51,350 nt of DNA from Lachnospiraceae bacterium. GTDB lineage: Bacteria; Bacillota; Clostridia; Lachnospirales; Lachnospiraceae. Both the position numbers and the translations under genes were made by a program. Of this stretch, positions 37,405 through 46,429 are shown in pieces; position 1 is the stretch's first letter, and each line of letters starts with the position of its first letter. The stretch is from positions 1 through 51,350 of the forward strand of contig JAKSPC010000010.1 of assembly GCA_024405155.1 (NCBI GenBank), written 5' to 3'. The notes under the pieces were generated by a model. The model saw nothing but the letters and a program-made list of their open reading frames with translations. It ran no database searches and was not told the DNA's origin.

Positions 37405-38757
37405 TCACTCCAAAATTACCTTTTGTTTCTGCAGGCGTCTTATCACTTCCTTTGGATCGATTTCCCTCGCCGGCACTCCTGTTTTTGCCACGACCGCCGA
37501 TGCCGCTCCGGCGGCCTGGCCTGTAGCCATGGAAATCGGAGTGACCCTGAGGGCCGCAATAGCTTCATGCGTTGCGGAAATACAGCGTCCGCAGACCAGC
37601 AGATTATCAAAATCCCTGCTGATCAGAGCCCGCAGTGGAATCTGATAGAACTTGCCCCTCTCCAGAAAAACACTTTCCGTACCGTTTCCTGAGGGATCGT
37701 GGATATCAATGGGGTAACTGCCCAACGCTATCGTATCCGGGTACGATCTTCCCTCAAGCAGATCTCCTGCCGTAAGGACCACCTCACCGCTCACTCTCCT
37801 GCTTTCCCGAACACCGATCTGGATTCCGGTGGAAACCAGTCTTGCATGTTCACAGCCCGGAGCTTCGTTCACCAGCATCCGGTAGATCTCCTCCACTTGC
37901 TTTCTCCCCAGGCGCTCCGCTTCGGAAAGCTCTTTCGGGTCCAGCGGATCCAGACGAACGACCCTGGTAGCATTGACCACATATGTGCCGGGTTCAGAAG
38001 TTTCAAACAGCATTAGATCATTTCTTTCGGAAGTCACCCGTCCCTCCGCTTTTGCCGCTGCAAACTCGCGGTAAAATCCAGCTACCAGCAATCTTTCGGC
38101 ACGGTCCAGTGCTGTCAGATCACGGATATTATAATTTTCCGGATGTTCATGAATCTCCCGGTACAGCCGTTTGGAATCCACATTGTCAATAGTAAAATTC
38201 ATGGTCATCGGCTGGCACAGCCCGTCCGAATTCCTTCCCACTTTCACCGACGCACCCGCCCTGGCCGCCAGATCTCCGTCTCCGGTCGCATCCACAAAAC
38301 AGTCCGCCCGGTATTCGGTGAGACCGTTTTTAGAAGCGGCAGTTACAGATACAAGTTTTCGGCCTTCGGTCTTTGCAGCACAGAGGAATGAATGGTACAG
38401 GACCTCCACACCTGCTTCCAGAAGCATCTCATCCAGTACCCTCTTTAAGGTTTCCGGGGCAAACGGAGTCACCGTAGAGACATAGCCGGTACTGTCTTCA
38501 ATATGGCCCGTGGAGCCGCCGGCCTCCACCAGACGGTCAACCAGTTCCTGAGCCAGACCACCCACCACCTGCTTTGTTCCGGCATGAAATGTCATCATCG
38601 GCCCGACTCCGGCATTGGTCAGCGCCCCGCCGGAAAAACCATATTGTTCAAGCAGCAGAACCGATGCACCTTCTCTGGCGGCGGCGATGGCCGCCATACA
38701 CCCGGATACCCCAGCGCCGGTAATGATTACATTGTATTTATTCTGCAGACCATTCAT
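37405..38757 (-). CDS. FAD-dependent oxidoreductase (PF12831-like)
   Basis: 450 residues. N-terminal FAD motif ITGAGVSGCMAAIAAAREGA with LLLEQYGFSGG, then FVDATGDGDLAARAG (second FAD contact) and, near the C-terminus, LLVCGRCISATHEAIAALRVTPISMATGQAAGA. This family of soluble flavoproteins is often encoded beside glycoside hydrolases and sugar-acid genes in gut and soil bacteria; some oxidise or reduce glycoside sugar hydroxyls before bond cleavage. It lies about 100 bp downstream of a beta-propeller glycosidase-like gene and could act on the same compound. Electron acceptor unknown. Confidence 0.85.
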   Translation of the reverse strand: MNGLQNKYNVIITGAGVSGCMAAIAAAREGASVLLLEQYGFSGGALTNAGVGPMMTFHAGTKQVVGGLAQELVDRLVEAGGSTGHIEDSTGYVSTVTPFAPETLKRVLDEMLLEAGVEVLYHSFLCAAKTEGRKLVSVTAASKNGLTEYRADCFVDATGDGDLAARAGASVKVGRNSDGLCQPMTMNFTIDNVDSKRLYREIHEHPENYNIRDLTALDRAERLLVAGFYREFAAAKAEGRVTSERNDLMLFETSEPGTYVVNATRVVRLDPLDPKELSEAERLGRKQVEEIYRMLVNEAPGCEHARLVSTGIQIGVRESRRVSGEVVLTAGDLLEGRSYPDTIALGSYPIDIHDPSGNGTESVFLERGKFYQIPLRALISRDFDNLLVCGRCISATHEAIAALRVTPISMATGQAAGAASAVVAKTGVPAREIDPKEVIRRLQKQKVILE

Positions 38758-38856
38758 GTCTCTTCACCATTTTCCCCTGCCCTGCCATCTTTTCCCGCAT
38801 CAGCTGTCTGGTTTTCGGTGTCCGTGTATTCAGACGAAAAAGCCTATCTGCTGCGT

Positions 38857-40416
38857 TCAGACATGCTTTGCGCAGTACGAATACAGTCTTGCGTTTTTCA
38901 GTACCAGCTTCAGATTCACCGGTTCCTTCCCTACCCAGTCCGGAAGGCCGATACACACATCCAGGCCGTTTTCAGAAACAACAGCCTCAAATTCCTTTTT
39001 GCTTTCCGTCCCCTCCAGTTTAACCTGTATTTCACCGAATGCACTGACACAGTTGAGGCATAAGACATTTCCGTCGATAATCATCGGATCAAACAGGATC
39101 TCACCGCCGTCAAAGCTGGCCATTGCACAGGCAAAACGGTCTCTTTTTACTGAACCGAATCCAATGCGGGTGCGTCGATCCCCGCAATCTGTTTTATCAT
39201 ACCCCGGGCCGTCAAATATCTGGGTATGGCGGAATACTGCCCCCTGATGATAGATCCTAATGTCGTCCCCCTCTTCCACGACCGTATCCCCAATGCTTGT
39301 GTTGAAGCGGTCCCATTCTCCGATGCCGCCGAGGGGAAGGATCGGGTTCCGATCTCCGACCCGTTCAAAATGCACGCCGTCATGGCTGATCGTCAGTTGG
39401 ACATCCAGCGTCATATCCGAAGGATTTCCGTGATACATCTGTACCAGCCCCAGATACACATTGCCTCTTTGGAATACCGACAGGGAATAGATCTCATCAC
39501 ACGGCCGGTCCCGATAATCCGCCTTCATCACGGGTTCGATCTTTCCGAAAGTCAGTCCATCCTTACTGGTGGTGCGGACAACGATCCGTCCGAAGCAGGC
39601 ATCAAATTCCGGAAGGTCCCGGTCCAGCTCCACCCTTTTCTCATCGTAACCGTACCCCCGGCCGTAGATCACATATTCCTGTTTCTGCGTATCATAAAAC
39701 CAGTGGGAGATGTCCATGATCTCATAGCAGCAGGGCTCCGTGCTCGTGTTCCAGTGCAGACCGTCGGAAGACCAGGCCGTATACAGAACACAGGGATACG
39801 TCTTATAAGGCTGCGGTCCTTCCGGAAGGGAACCGTCTTCTCCGAATTTCATGGCACGGTCATGGATCGAATCCACCCGTTTTTTCATACGGTCGCGGAT
39901 CAGCAGCTCCCCCTTTTCTTCATACTCCCTCATCACGGCTGCGTAATTTGCTTCCTGGATCAGACCGGCCTTTCGCGCATGTTTTTCATCTGCAAGGCCA
40001 TGGTAAAGCATCTTATATTCTTTTCCGGTATCCCAGGGGGTATAGATCACTCCGCAGTTTTCCTTGAAATACCGGCCTGCATTCAGAGTACTCAGAACGA
40101 TGTTTGTGTCCATTCCTTTATAAGAGACAATGCCAAGCTCCGGTTTCACCCAATGGACTCCGTCCGAACTTTCCGCATAGCAGACACTGCGGGTCTCATA
40201 GGCATCACTTCTGGCATAATACCACATCCGGTACGTTCCGTTGATCTTGAGGACCGAACCGAAAATATGGACATCCTCCTCCCAGGGTCTGTCCGGTACG
40301 ATCACCGGATTTTCCGGACACTTTTCCACGGATTCCACATGGACCCTGATCCCTTTCATAGAACGTACTCCGTCCCGATCAACGGCAAACTGCCCCGATT
40401 CATTGAGCGTTTTCAT
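38857..40416 (-). CDS. Five-bladed beta-propeller glycosidase-like protein
   Basis: 519 residues with no signal peptide. Repeated blade motifs are spaced along the chain: GTYRMWYYAR, YAESSDGVHW, GKEYKMLYHG, TAWSSDGLHW, QEYVIYGRG and ISHDGVHF, as in GH32/43/68-type propellers. No catalytic triad can be assigned with confidence, although Asp and Glu are frequent in the central strands (EEDVHIFGSV early, CDEIYSLSV late). The C-terminal about 60 residues form a beta-sandwich-like tail. AAGGAG precedes ATG 40416 by 7 nt. It is probably a cytoplasmic glycosidase or phosphorylase acting with the FAD oxidoreductase downstream. Confidence 0.75.
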   Translation of the reverse strand: MKTLNESGQFAVDRDGVRSMKGIRVHVESVEKCPENPVIVPDRPWEEDVHIFGSVLKINGTYRMWYYARSDAYETRSVCYAESSDGVHWVKPELGIVSYKGMDTNIVLSTLNAGRYFKENCGVIYTPWDTGKEYKMLYHGLADEKHARKAGLIQEANYAAVMREYEEKGELLIRDRMKKRVDSIHDRAMKFGEDGSLPEGPQPYKTYPCVLYTAWSSDGLHWNTSTEPCCYEIMDISHWFYDTQKQEYVIYGRGYGYDEKRVELDRDLPEFDACFGRIVVRTTSKDGLTFGKIEPVMKADYRDRPCDEIYSLSVFQRGNVYLGLVQMYHGNPSDMTLDVQLTISHDGVHFERVGDRNPILPLGGIGEWDRFNTSIGDTVVEEGDDIRIYHQGAVFRHTQIFDGPGYDKTDCGDRRTRIGFGSVKRDRFACAMASFDGGEILFDPMIIDGNVLCLNCVSAFGEIQVKLEGTESKKEFEAVVSENGLDVCIGLPDWVGKEPVNLKLVLKNARLYSYCAKHV

Positions 40417-40457
40417 AACCTGTCTCCTTTTTTCTGATATCTCTGTTGTATTCCCTT

Positions 40458-40520
40458 CTACTGTGAACTTTCCAGCGTCACCAGGATCTTTTTCTTATTG
40501 TGCTTTGTGCCGAATAACTC
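40458..40520 (-). pseudogene. Possible relic of a second MATE transporter C-terminus
   Basis: An open stretch of 20 codons ending in TAG reads KKKILVTLESSQ at its end, against KKKILVPLENAQ plus stop at the end of the MATE gene (41796). Third codon positions differ between the two, so it is not a recent copy. It has no start codon, ribosome site or upstream frame, and lies between the GNAT-like and beta-propeller genes. The match is short, so chance is possible. Confidence 0.35.
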
Positions 40521-40536
40521 CCTTCATTGCTCTGCA

Positions 40537-41727
40537 TCAAACATCATCTGCTAATATAAAACCGCCTGCGCTGTGAAGTTTTCTCCCTGCCCGATAAAGT
40601 TCCTGAACTTTTCTCTGCAGGGTGGTCGCGGGTTCCCAGGAAACCAGATCAAAAGGCGCTTCCGTAAATATATTGATCATAGCACCGAAGTCGCTGCTTT
40701 CCTCCGGGAAACAGCAAAACAGTTTTTGAAATTGCGCAATGTTCGAATCATCACCGAGCAGTCCTGACAGCGTATCATCAAGAAGCCAGGAATGGCACTG
40801 AAAGACCGGAAACTCCCATTCCGGGAAATACTTTTTAAAGAACGCAACAGCTTCCGCAAAGCTGCTTTTCACTTCAGGGATCTCCAGCCGGCCGTCTTTG
40901 GGAATGTGAACATTGATACACTTTTCACCTTTTCGGATCAGTGGATACCAGTCGGATTTCGGAAATGGTTTTACATCTCCGGTAATACGCCCTTCCAGGA
41001 TCTCCTGACCGATATAAGCATCTGCAGTTTCGCGAAATGTTGTGCGCAGGCAGCACGGATCCCAGCAGTCATTGGTGCCCGCCACAAGCCCGTCCTGATT
41101 CACAGGCACATCGCCTTCACTAAGAGCAACCGTGTCACCGGTTTTGTTTCTTAAAATAACGATCCTTCCGTAAAACCGGTCCATTTCATATTCCAGACGG
41201 CCGATCCGCAAAAACCGGAAATTCTCGATGAATACCATGCGGGGGCATTCTCTGTCGTGTCCCCACCGGCCATAGAATCGGTGAAAACGGCCGATCCATA
41301 TCCGAACGCTACGGTAACTTTGCTTCATGTAGGAGAGAGGAATATTTCCGGCTTCATAGCGCTGCCTTACGTTCTCCATCCCTGACAGATGAACCAGCAG
41401 CCCAAAGAAATCATTCACAAGCGGATCTTCCGTTACCGGACGCGGGAATCCCAGATGCACCAGATAATCTACTGAGCATTGCCGTTCAAACAGAAGTGTC
41501 CGCGCCGCGCAGGCCAGTCGGCACAGATCGGGAAGAGATGCGATCTTTTCAGAAGCAAGACATAGGGCATGGAAAGGTTCATCTTCGAGAAACAGCCATT
41601 CGCTGTTTACATGATCCAGGTAATCACGGGAAAGCCACGGAGAAAAATCTCCTCCATCGGAAAGCGCCTTATAGAAATCCGGACCAGCACCTTTCAGATG
41701 ATATTTTTCAATCAGCTCCTCATACAT
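40537..41727 (-). CDS. GNAT-like acyltransferase-domain protein
   Basis: 396 residues. It resembles a two-domain family known from Clostridia annotated as acyltransferase with a GNAT-like C-terminal domain: a helical N-terminal part (LFERQCSVDYLVHLGFPRP) and a C-terminal part with FIENFRFLRIGRLEYEMDRFYG split across FLRIGRLEYEMDRF, then INVHIPKDGRLE and PVFQCHSWLLD. The conserved INVHIP and CHSWLLD segments are the strongest signs. The acceptor and acyl group are unknown. It sits alone between the MATE exporter and a beta-propeller glycosidase, so modification of an imported or exported glycoside or antimicrobial is possible. Confidence 0.65.
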   Translation of the reverse strand: MYEELIEKYHLKGAGPDFYKALSDGGDFSPWLSRDYLDHVNSEWLFLEDEPFHALCLASEKIASLPDLCRLACAARTLLFERQCSVDYLVHLGFPRPVTEDPLVNDFFGLLVHLSGMENVRQRYEAGNIPLSYMKQSYRSVRIWIGRFHRFYGRWGHDRECPRMVFIENFRFLRIGRLEYEMDRFYGRIVILRNKTGDTVALSEGDVPVNQDGLVAGTNDCWDPCCLRTTFRETADAYIGQEILEGRITGDVKPFPKSDWYPLIRKGEKCINVHIPKDGRLEIPEVKSSFAEAVAFFKKYFPEWEFPVFQCHSWLLDDTLSGLLGDDSNIAQFQKLFCCFPEESSDFGAMINIFTEAPFDLVSWEPATTLQRKVQELYRAGRKLHSAGGFILADDV

Positions 41728-41795
41728 CAGATCACACCTCCTGCTATGTAAACCATTATAGTACAGAATGTCCTTTATTTAATTTCTTGTCTTTC

Positions 41796-43145
41796 CTATT
41801 GCGCGTTTTCCAGCGGCACAAGTATCTTCTTTTTGTAATAGAAATAGGTGACTGCGACCAGAAGGGCCTGGATGGTCCAGGAAACGGAGAAAGAAGCCTG
41901 GATCACGTAGAGATTGTTGAAGCCAAGGATGCCTATCATGATAAAAAGCCACAGCATGCGGACGCCGAATATGCTGAAAATGGATATTACCATGGACGGA
42001 ACGGAAACACCGATGCCCCTCAGCACTCCGGTCAGCACGCCTGTCACGCCTGTCACAGCATAAAACGGGTACATTACGTAGACTTTCTTCAGTCCTTCCT
42101 CGATGGCTGCGGGGGAATCGGTCAGGTAGATCCCCAGAAGCGGCCGGGCAAACAGGATGGCCAGTGCCGATACGACCACGCCGGTGATCACGGAAAAAAG
42201 AAGGCAGTACCGGGCCTGGGAGTAGATCCTTTTCACCTTTTTCGCGCCGAAATTCTGTCCCGTAAAGTTGAGGGACGTGGTATAGAAATTGCTCACAAAA
42301 GCGCCTACGAAACCTGCCACACTGGTGGCGGCGCTGCATCCGGCCACGGCCAGGGAACCCAGGGCATTGATATGTGACTGGATCGTCATATTGGCGATGG
42401 GATAGAGAGAATTCTGAAGACCGGTGGGAAGCCCGACGGAAACGATACCCTTAAGCGCGTCCCCATCAAACCCGAGGCGGTGGAGATCAAGCCGGGACGC
42501 ATCCGTTCTTTTCATCAGATTAAGCACCACAAGGCCGGCGGATATGCATTGGGAAATGGTGGTGGCCAGCGCAACGCCCACCACGTCCAACTTAAACGCC
42601 ACAACGAAGATCACATTCATCACAATGTTGGCGATGCCGGAAATGGTCAGATACCGGAGGGGCTTTTTTGTATCGCCGTTGGCATTGATCACGGCCGTAC
42701 CGAAGTTATACACCAGCATGGCCGGGATCCCGGCAAAATAGATCTGAATGTAAGCGGTGGCAAGGTCCAGGATATCCTCCGGGGTGTTCAGCAGTCTGAG
42801 GCCGGGCTTTGACAGCAGAATGCCGGCCACAGCCATAACGGTACCGCTGGTAAGCGCCAGCGGGATGGCTGTGTGGACCACTTTGGAAATACGGTCATCA
42901 TCGTTTGCGCCGATAGCCCGGGCCGTGGACGCTCCCACGCCGGTGGCAAAGCCTAAAAACAGTTCAATAAACAGATGAGTGAAAGATGTGGTGGAGCCAA
43001 CGGCTGCCACGGAAGCGCTTCCGCAGAACTGTCCCACCACCACCAGATCGGCTGCGTTGAATAAAAGCTGAACCAGCGCCGTAAGGATCACGGGGATGGT
43101 ATATATAATAACTTTTTTGGGGATCTTCCCGACCGTCAGATTCAT
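41796..43145 (-). CDS. MATE-family multidrug/metabolite exporter
   Basis: 449 residues with about twelve hydrophobic segments in two halves of six, as in MATE cation antiporters. Family signatures include LFNAADLVVVGQFCG in the first half, the repeated pattern SLYPIANMTIQSHINALG in the second, and GVSVPSMVISIFSIFG in the last segments. It exports organic cations or metabolites with Na+ or H+. GAAGAGG precedes ATG 43145. A degenerate piece of what may be a second MATE gene lies at 40458. Flanked by an amidohydrolase gene and a GNAT-like gene, all minus strand, with about 100 bp gaps. Confidence 0.92.
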   Translation of the reverse strand: MNLTVGKIPKKVIIYTIPVILTALVQLLFNAADLVVVGQFCGSASVAAVGSTTSFTHLFIELFLGFATGVGASTARAIGANDDDRISKVVHTAIPLALTSGTVMAVAGILLSKPGLRLLNTPEDILDLATAYIQIYFAGIPAMLVYNFGTAVINANGDTKKPLRYLTISGIANIVMNVIFVVAFKLDVVGVALATTISQCISAGLVVLNLMKRTDASRLDLHRLGFDGDALKGIVSVGLPTGLQNSLYPIANMTIQSHINALGSLAVAGCSAATSVAGFVGAFVSNFYTTSLNFTGQNFGAKKVKRIYSQARYCLLFSVITGVVVSALAILFARPLLGIYLTDSPAAIEEGLKKVYVMYPFYAVTGVTGVLTGVLRGIGVSVPSMVISIFSIFGVRMLWLFIMIGILGFNNLYVIQASFSVSWTIQALLVAVTYFYYKKKILVPLENAQ

Positions 43146-43246
43146 AACAGGTACCTCTTCCCGTTATTCTACCACTCTTTTCCCGGAATTGACCGCGAAA
43201 TACAGAAAAAGTACCCGCTTTTTCCCGCATCTGCGCCTCATGCGCC

Positions 43247-44023
43247 TCATATAGCGCGATTGCCTTCCGCAAGCTTCGGAAACAGGCGCAGAGCATTCCG
43301 GAACAGAATGTTCTCCTTGTCCCGTTCCGTGATCCCGGCAAAAAGGATCCTTCCATATTGAAACGCGGCGGAATACGTATCCGTACCAAACAGGATATGT
43401 TCAGACCCGACTTCCGAAACAGCCCGTTCCACTACGTTATTCAGATAGCTGTTCTTTCCGGAAGTATCCGTATAAATATTTCCGTGTTTCGCCCTGCGGA
43501 TGGCATCGATATGTGCCAGTGTTCCCAGGTGCGCGATGATCAGTTTCATATCCGGATACCGGTCCGCAAAGGATGGCATCTTTTCCACATGCTGCGGATG
43601 CATCAGAAGGACCGCCTTTTTCAGGTTTGCGAATTCAAAGATCCGGTCTCCGCATTCCATGATATCGTATCCGTGATAGGAGGGATGGATCTTGATGCCC
43701 AGACACTTCGGAGAAGAAAGCATCCGTTCCGCCTGAAGGAACGTCCCCGGATCTCTGGGGTCGATCACGACCCATTGATAGATCCAGTCCTCTTCCTGAG
43801 AAAGTGCAAACAGCAGCTCGTTTTCTTCCGTAACTTCCTCCGGACTCAGTACAGAGGCAAAGCTTGAAAAAGCTGCCTTTTGGATACCCACCCGCTGATA
43901 CTGTTTTCTGAGGGCCGGGAGGGTGCATGACTGCAGCTCCGGCTCTTCCGGATTCCTGTCATGAACGGTGCCGTGGTCAAAATGAGAATGACAGTCTATT
44001 GCCTCGATCCACCTGATCTCCAT
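43247..44023 (-). CDS. Amidohydrolase-superfamily TIM-barrel hydrolase
   Basis: 258 residues from ATG 44023 (MEIRWIEAIDCHSHFD), with AAAGGA 8 nt upstream; the frame is open for 42 more codons upstream inside the PfkB gene, without family sequence. Metal-binding motifs: DCHSHFDHG near residue 10, a carboxylate/Lys region LGIKIHPSYHGY, IIAHLGTLAHI and, late, FGTDTYS (metal Asp). This is the PF04909 type, hydrolysing or decarboxylating small cyclic or aromatic/sugar-derived acids. It starts 4 bp after the PfkB kinase and is third in an operon with an M20 peptidase. Confidence 0.85.
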   Translation of the reverse strand: MEIRWIEAIDCHSHFDHGTVHDRNPEEPELQSCTLPALRKQYQRVGIQKAAFSSFASVLSPEEVTEENELLFALSQEEDWIYQWVVIDPRDPGTFLQAERMLSSPKCLGIKIHPSYHGYDIMECGDRIFEFANLKKAVLLMHPQHVEKMPSFADRYPDMKLIIAHLGTLAHIDAIRRAKHGNIYTDTSGKNSYLNNVVERAVSEVGSEHILFGTDTYSAAFQYGRILFAGITERDKENILFRNALRLFPKLAEGNRAI

Positions 44024-44027
44024 CGTT

Positions 44028-45062
44028 TTATTCCTTTCCTGTCCGCACATACTCTTTGGCATATTCCGTAGCAAAGCGCAGGCGGTCTTTCGCTTTTTCT
44101 CCCATAAGAAGCGCGCTGCAGTATGCCGCGCTGAAATGATCCCCGGCACCGGTGAGTACCGCCGGATGTTCCACCGGAGACACCGCTTCTTTCACAATGT
44201 CTCCCTCCGCGGCAAAAAGGAAATTCTCTTTTCCGGAATGAACGACGATCTCTCCGATATCGTATTCCGCCTGCAGTTTTCTGCAGATCTCTTCCGTATC
44301 TTTTCCGGCACCAAGGATCTGCCCGATCCGTTCCGCCTCATTTCTATTGAGCCCAAGGACCGTCCTGCGCTTTTTTGAAAACTGCGCCATCAGCCGAAGG
44401 ATCTTTCTGCACTCCTCCTCTTTTCTCCGGGAAACATCGCAAAGATCGAAGAACATATATTTTGAAAAGTCCGCAGGGCTTTCTGCGAAACAGCAGTCAA
44501 ACACGTCTTCCCACAGCTTTCCGGCATACGAAAGCTCGCTCCAGTTGACCATTGCCGTAAGATCCGCATTCCGGAAGAGTTCCTCCGCCGATTCCTTTTC
44601 CCGTGCCAGCTGCTGCCGGATTTTTTCCCACGCATCCGGCTGATCCGGGTTCTGCTCCAGGAACGTCTTTCCGTCTTCGAATTCCAGCGCCAGCGTGGAT
44701 GCGGGACATCCGTAGGAGATCTTCCTGCAGGAAGCCTCCAGGAAAGCGGGATGCAGCTCGGGGGCCCCCATGGTACCGATACACGCGGCATCGACCCCCA
44801 GCCGGCTTAAGGCATGTGCCATGTTCGGCGCGTTTCCGCCAAAATGCTCCCGGTTCTTTTTCAATTCAAAACTGCAGTTTTTTCCCTGATGCTCTGCCAG
44901 TTCCCGTCCGAAACCCGAAAGAGACGTATAGTATTCAAAACCGTCTCTTTCCGTTTCCCCCGTTCCGGCCGTTTTCACCACGCGGACCAGGGTATCGACG
45001 GCACCATCAAAGCCGACCACTGCCCTTTTCGAATGCAGTTTTTCCATATCCTTTCCGGTCAT
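44028..45062 (-). CDS. PfkB-family carbohydrate kinase
   Basis: 344 residues. N-terminal GFDGAVDTLV and HFGGNAPNMAHALSRLG (substrate-binding first signature), and the C-terminal second signature LTGAGDHFSAAYCSA with the catalytic Asp. Family members phosphorylate sugars or nucleosides; the GN motif and large central insertion (about residues 130-220, Glu/Lys-rich) differ from ribokinase and fructokinase. It is 12 bp after the M20 gene and 4 bp before the amidohydrolase. A path in which a linked sugar compound is deacylated or hydrolysed and then phosphorylated would fit. Start ATG 45062 has GAGGA 9 nt upstream; an ATG five codons later is possible. Confidence 0.88.
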   Translation of the reverse strand: MTGKDMEKLHSKRAVVGFDGAVDTLVRVVKTAGTGETERDGFEYYTSLSGFGRELAEHQGKNCSFELKKNREHFGGNAPNMAHALSRLGVDAACIGTMGAPELHPAFLEASCRKISYGCPASTLALEFEDGKTFLEQNPDQPDAWEKIRQQLAREKESAEELFRNADLTAMVNWSELSYAGKLWEDVFDCCFAESPADFSKYMFFDLCDVSRRKEEECRKILRLMAQFSKKRRTVLGLNRNEAERIGQILGAGKDTEEICRKLQAEYDIGEIVVHSGKENFLFAAEGDIVKEAVSPVEHPAVLTGAGDHFSAAYCSALLMGEKAKDRLRFATEYAKEYVRTGKE

Positions 45063-45074
45063 GCGGCAGCATCC

Positions 45075-46334
45075 TCATTCTTTCCCGTATTCCAGAAGGA
45101 ACGCGGCAACGATCTTTGTGAAGTTTACAAGAACATCACATTCAATAAACTCGTCCGGCTGATGTGCGCCGCCAACCGCGTCAAAGTCACGCCCGGCGCC
45201 AAAGCAGAATGCTCTCCGGGATCCGTGATTGATCATCAGCGGCAGATCGGACAGGCAGGATCCCGTCCCCTGCCGTTTTTCTCCCGTCACCCGGTGAATA
45301 CACTCCGCCATCAGATCCATGGCGGGATTTTTTTCGTCCCCCTCGGAAAAGCGGAAGAAGCGCGTCGTCAGAGCAAAACCGCCGAATTCCATGCCCATGG
45401 GAAGCAGTTTTTCATTGATCCTTTGTTTCAGTTCTTCCAGTTCCCGGAGAGTCTCCTCCTCGTTCTCACAGGTATAGAAGACCACGCGGATCTTTGCCGC
45501 ATTCAGGGAAAGATCGCCGCCGATGCTGATTTCCAGGAAACGAAGAGCCGTATCCGGGATAATAGTATCTTTAAAAAGTTTTCGGGAAAGGAACCCTTTT
45601 CTGCGCTCTTCCTTGAATCTAAGCAGTTCCTCTTTGACCACAGCGATCCCATCGATGAGCTTTCCGCAGGAATCCAGTGTCTCCAGGGAGCGGACCATAC
45701 CCTCGATCTCACCGCCGCCCGCACCGGCACACCACATTTCCAGACCCTTTCCGTCCATATTCAGAATGTCGTCCGGCTTATGCTTGAGGCTTGCCGCCAG
45801 CGCACCGTTTCCCCCGCCGAATTCCTCATCGCAGTAGGCGTTTATGATAAGATCGTAAGGAAGACGGATCCCGTTCTCCTGAAAAAGCTTTATCAGAAAC
45901 AGGATCGATGCCAGCGCGTACTTGTCATCGCAGGCGCCTCTCCCCAGGATCTTCCCGTCTCGGACCGTTCCGCAGAGCGGATCGAAACTCCAGTTTTCCC
46001 GGTTCCCGATGGGGACCGTATCGCTGTGAGCCGCCGCCATCAGTTTCCGGTCATGATGCGTTCCCGGGATCACCGCGGAAACGTTTCTGCGTTCTTCCAG
46101 GTGTCTTCCGGGATAATAATCGATGTTTTCCGTAAGGCCGGGCACATCCAGCGGAGAATAGGACTCTGCCCCGATCCCCAGGTCAGACAGTGCTTTCAGA
46201 AGATAGTCCGCCATAGGTTTCTCATTTCCGTGAGGCCCGAAATTCTGGGAATCGATCCGGATCATTTCCGAAAGATAGGAAAACAGGACGTCTTTTTCTT
46301 TTTCAATAGCTTCAAACAATTTCTCAATATTCAT
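45075..46334 (-). CDS. M20-family metallopeptidase/deacylase
   Basis: 419 residues. Dizinc-site motifs: MAAAHSDTVP (His ligand, catalytic Asp), GRGACDDKYAL (bridging Asp), YCDEEFGGGN (catalytic and ligand Glu) and GAHQPDEFIE at the C-terminus (His ligand). The dimerisation domain is about residues 190-310. It removes an acyl group or a terminal amino acid from a small amide, as in DapE, ArgE and carboxypeptidase G2. It is first of the M20-PfkB-amidohydrolase operon, a combination pointing to a conjugated sugar or amino acid. The ATG at 46334 follows GGAGG. No clear promoter was found on the minus strand before it. Confidence 0.9.
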   Translation of the reverse strand: MNIEKLFEAIEKEKDVLFSYLSEMIRIDSQNFGPHGNEKPMADYLLKALSDLGIGAESYSPLDVPGLTENIDYYPGRHLEERRNVSAVIPGTHHDRKLMAAAHSDTVPIGNRENWSFDPLCGTVRDGKILGRGACDDKYALASILFLIKLFQENGIRLPYDLIINAYCDEEFGGGNGALAASLKHKPDDILNMDGKGLEMWCAGAGGGEIEGMVRSLETLDSCGKLIDGIAVVKEELLRFKEERRKGFLSRKLFKDTIIPDTALRFLEISIGGDLSLNAAKIRVVFYTCENEEETLRELEELKQRINEKLLPMGMEFGGFALTTRFFRFSEGDEKNPAMDLMAECIHRVTGEKRQGTGSCLSDLPLMINHGSRRAFCFGAGRDFDAVGGAHQPDEFIECDVLVNFTKIVAAFLLEYGKE

Positions 46335-46368
46335 GATCTGCCTCCATATGTGCGCGGTTTTCCTTCAG

Positions 46369-46397
46369 TTGCATTCTATCACCTTCAGATTTATAAT
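46369..46397 (+). promoter_or_regulatory. Promoter of the second beta-propeller gene
   Basis: -35 TTGCAT (46369-46374), 17 bp spacer, -10 TATAAT (46392-46397), about 33 nt before the start codon, in the divergent gap with the M20 operon. Confidence 0.75.
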
Positions 46398-46429
46398 AAA
46401 ACACAATTACGAAAAAGAGAGGTGTTTTC

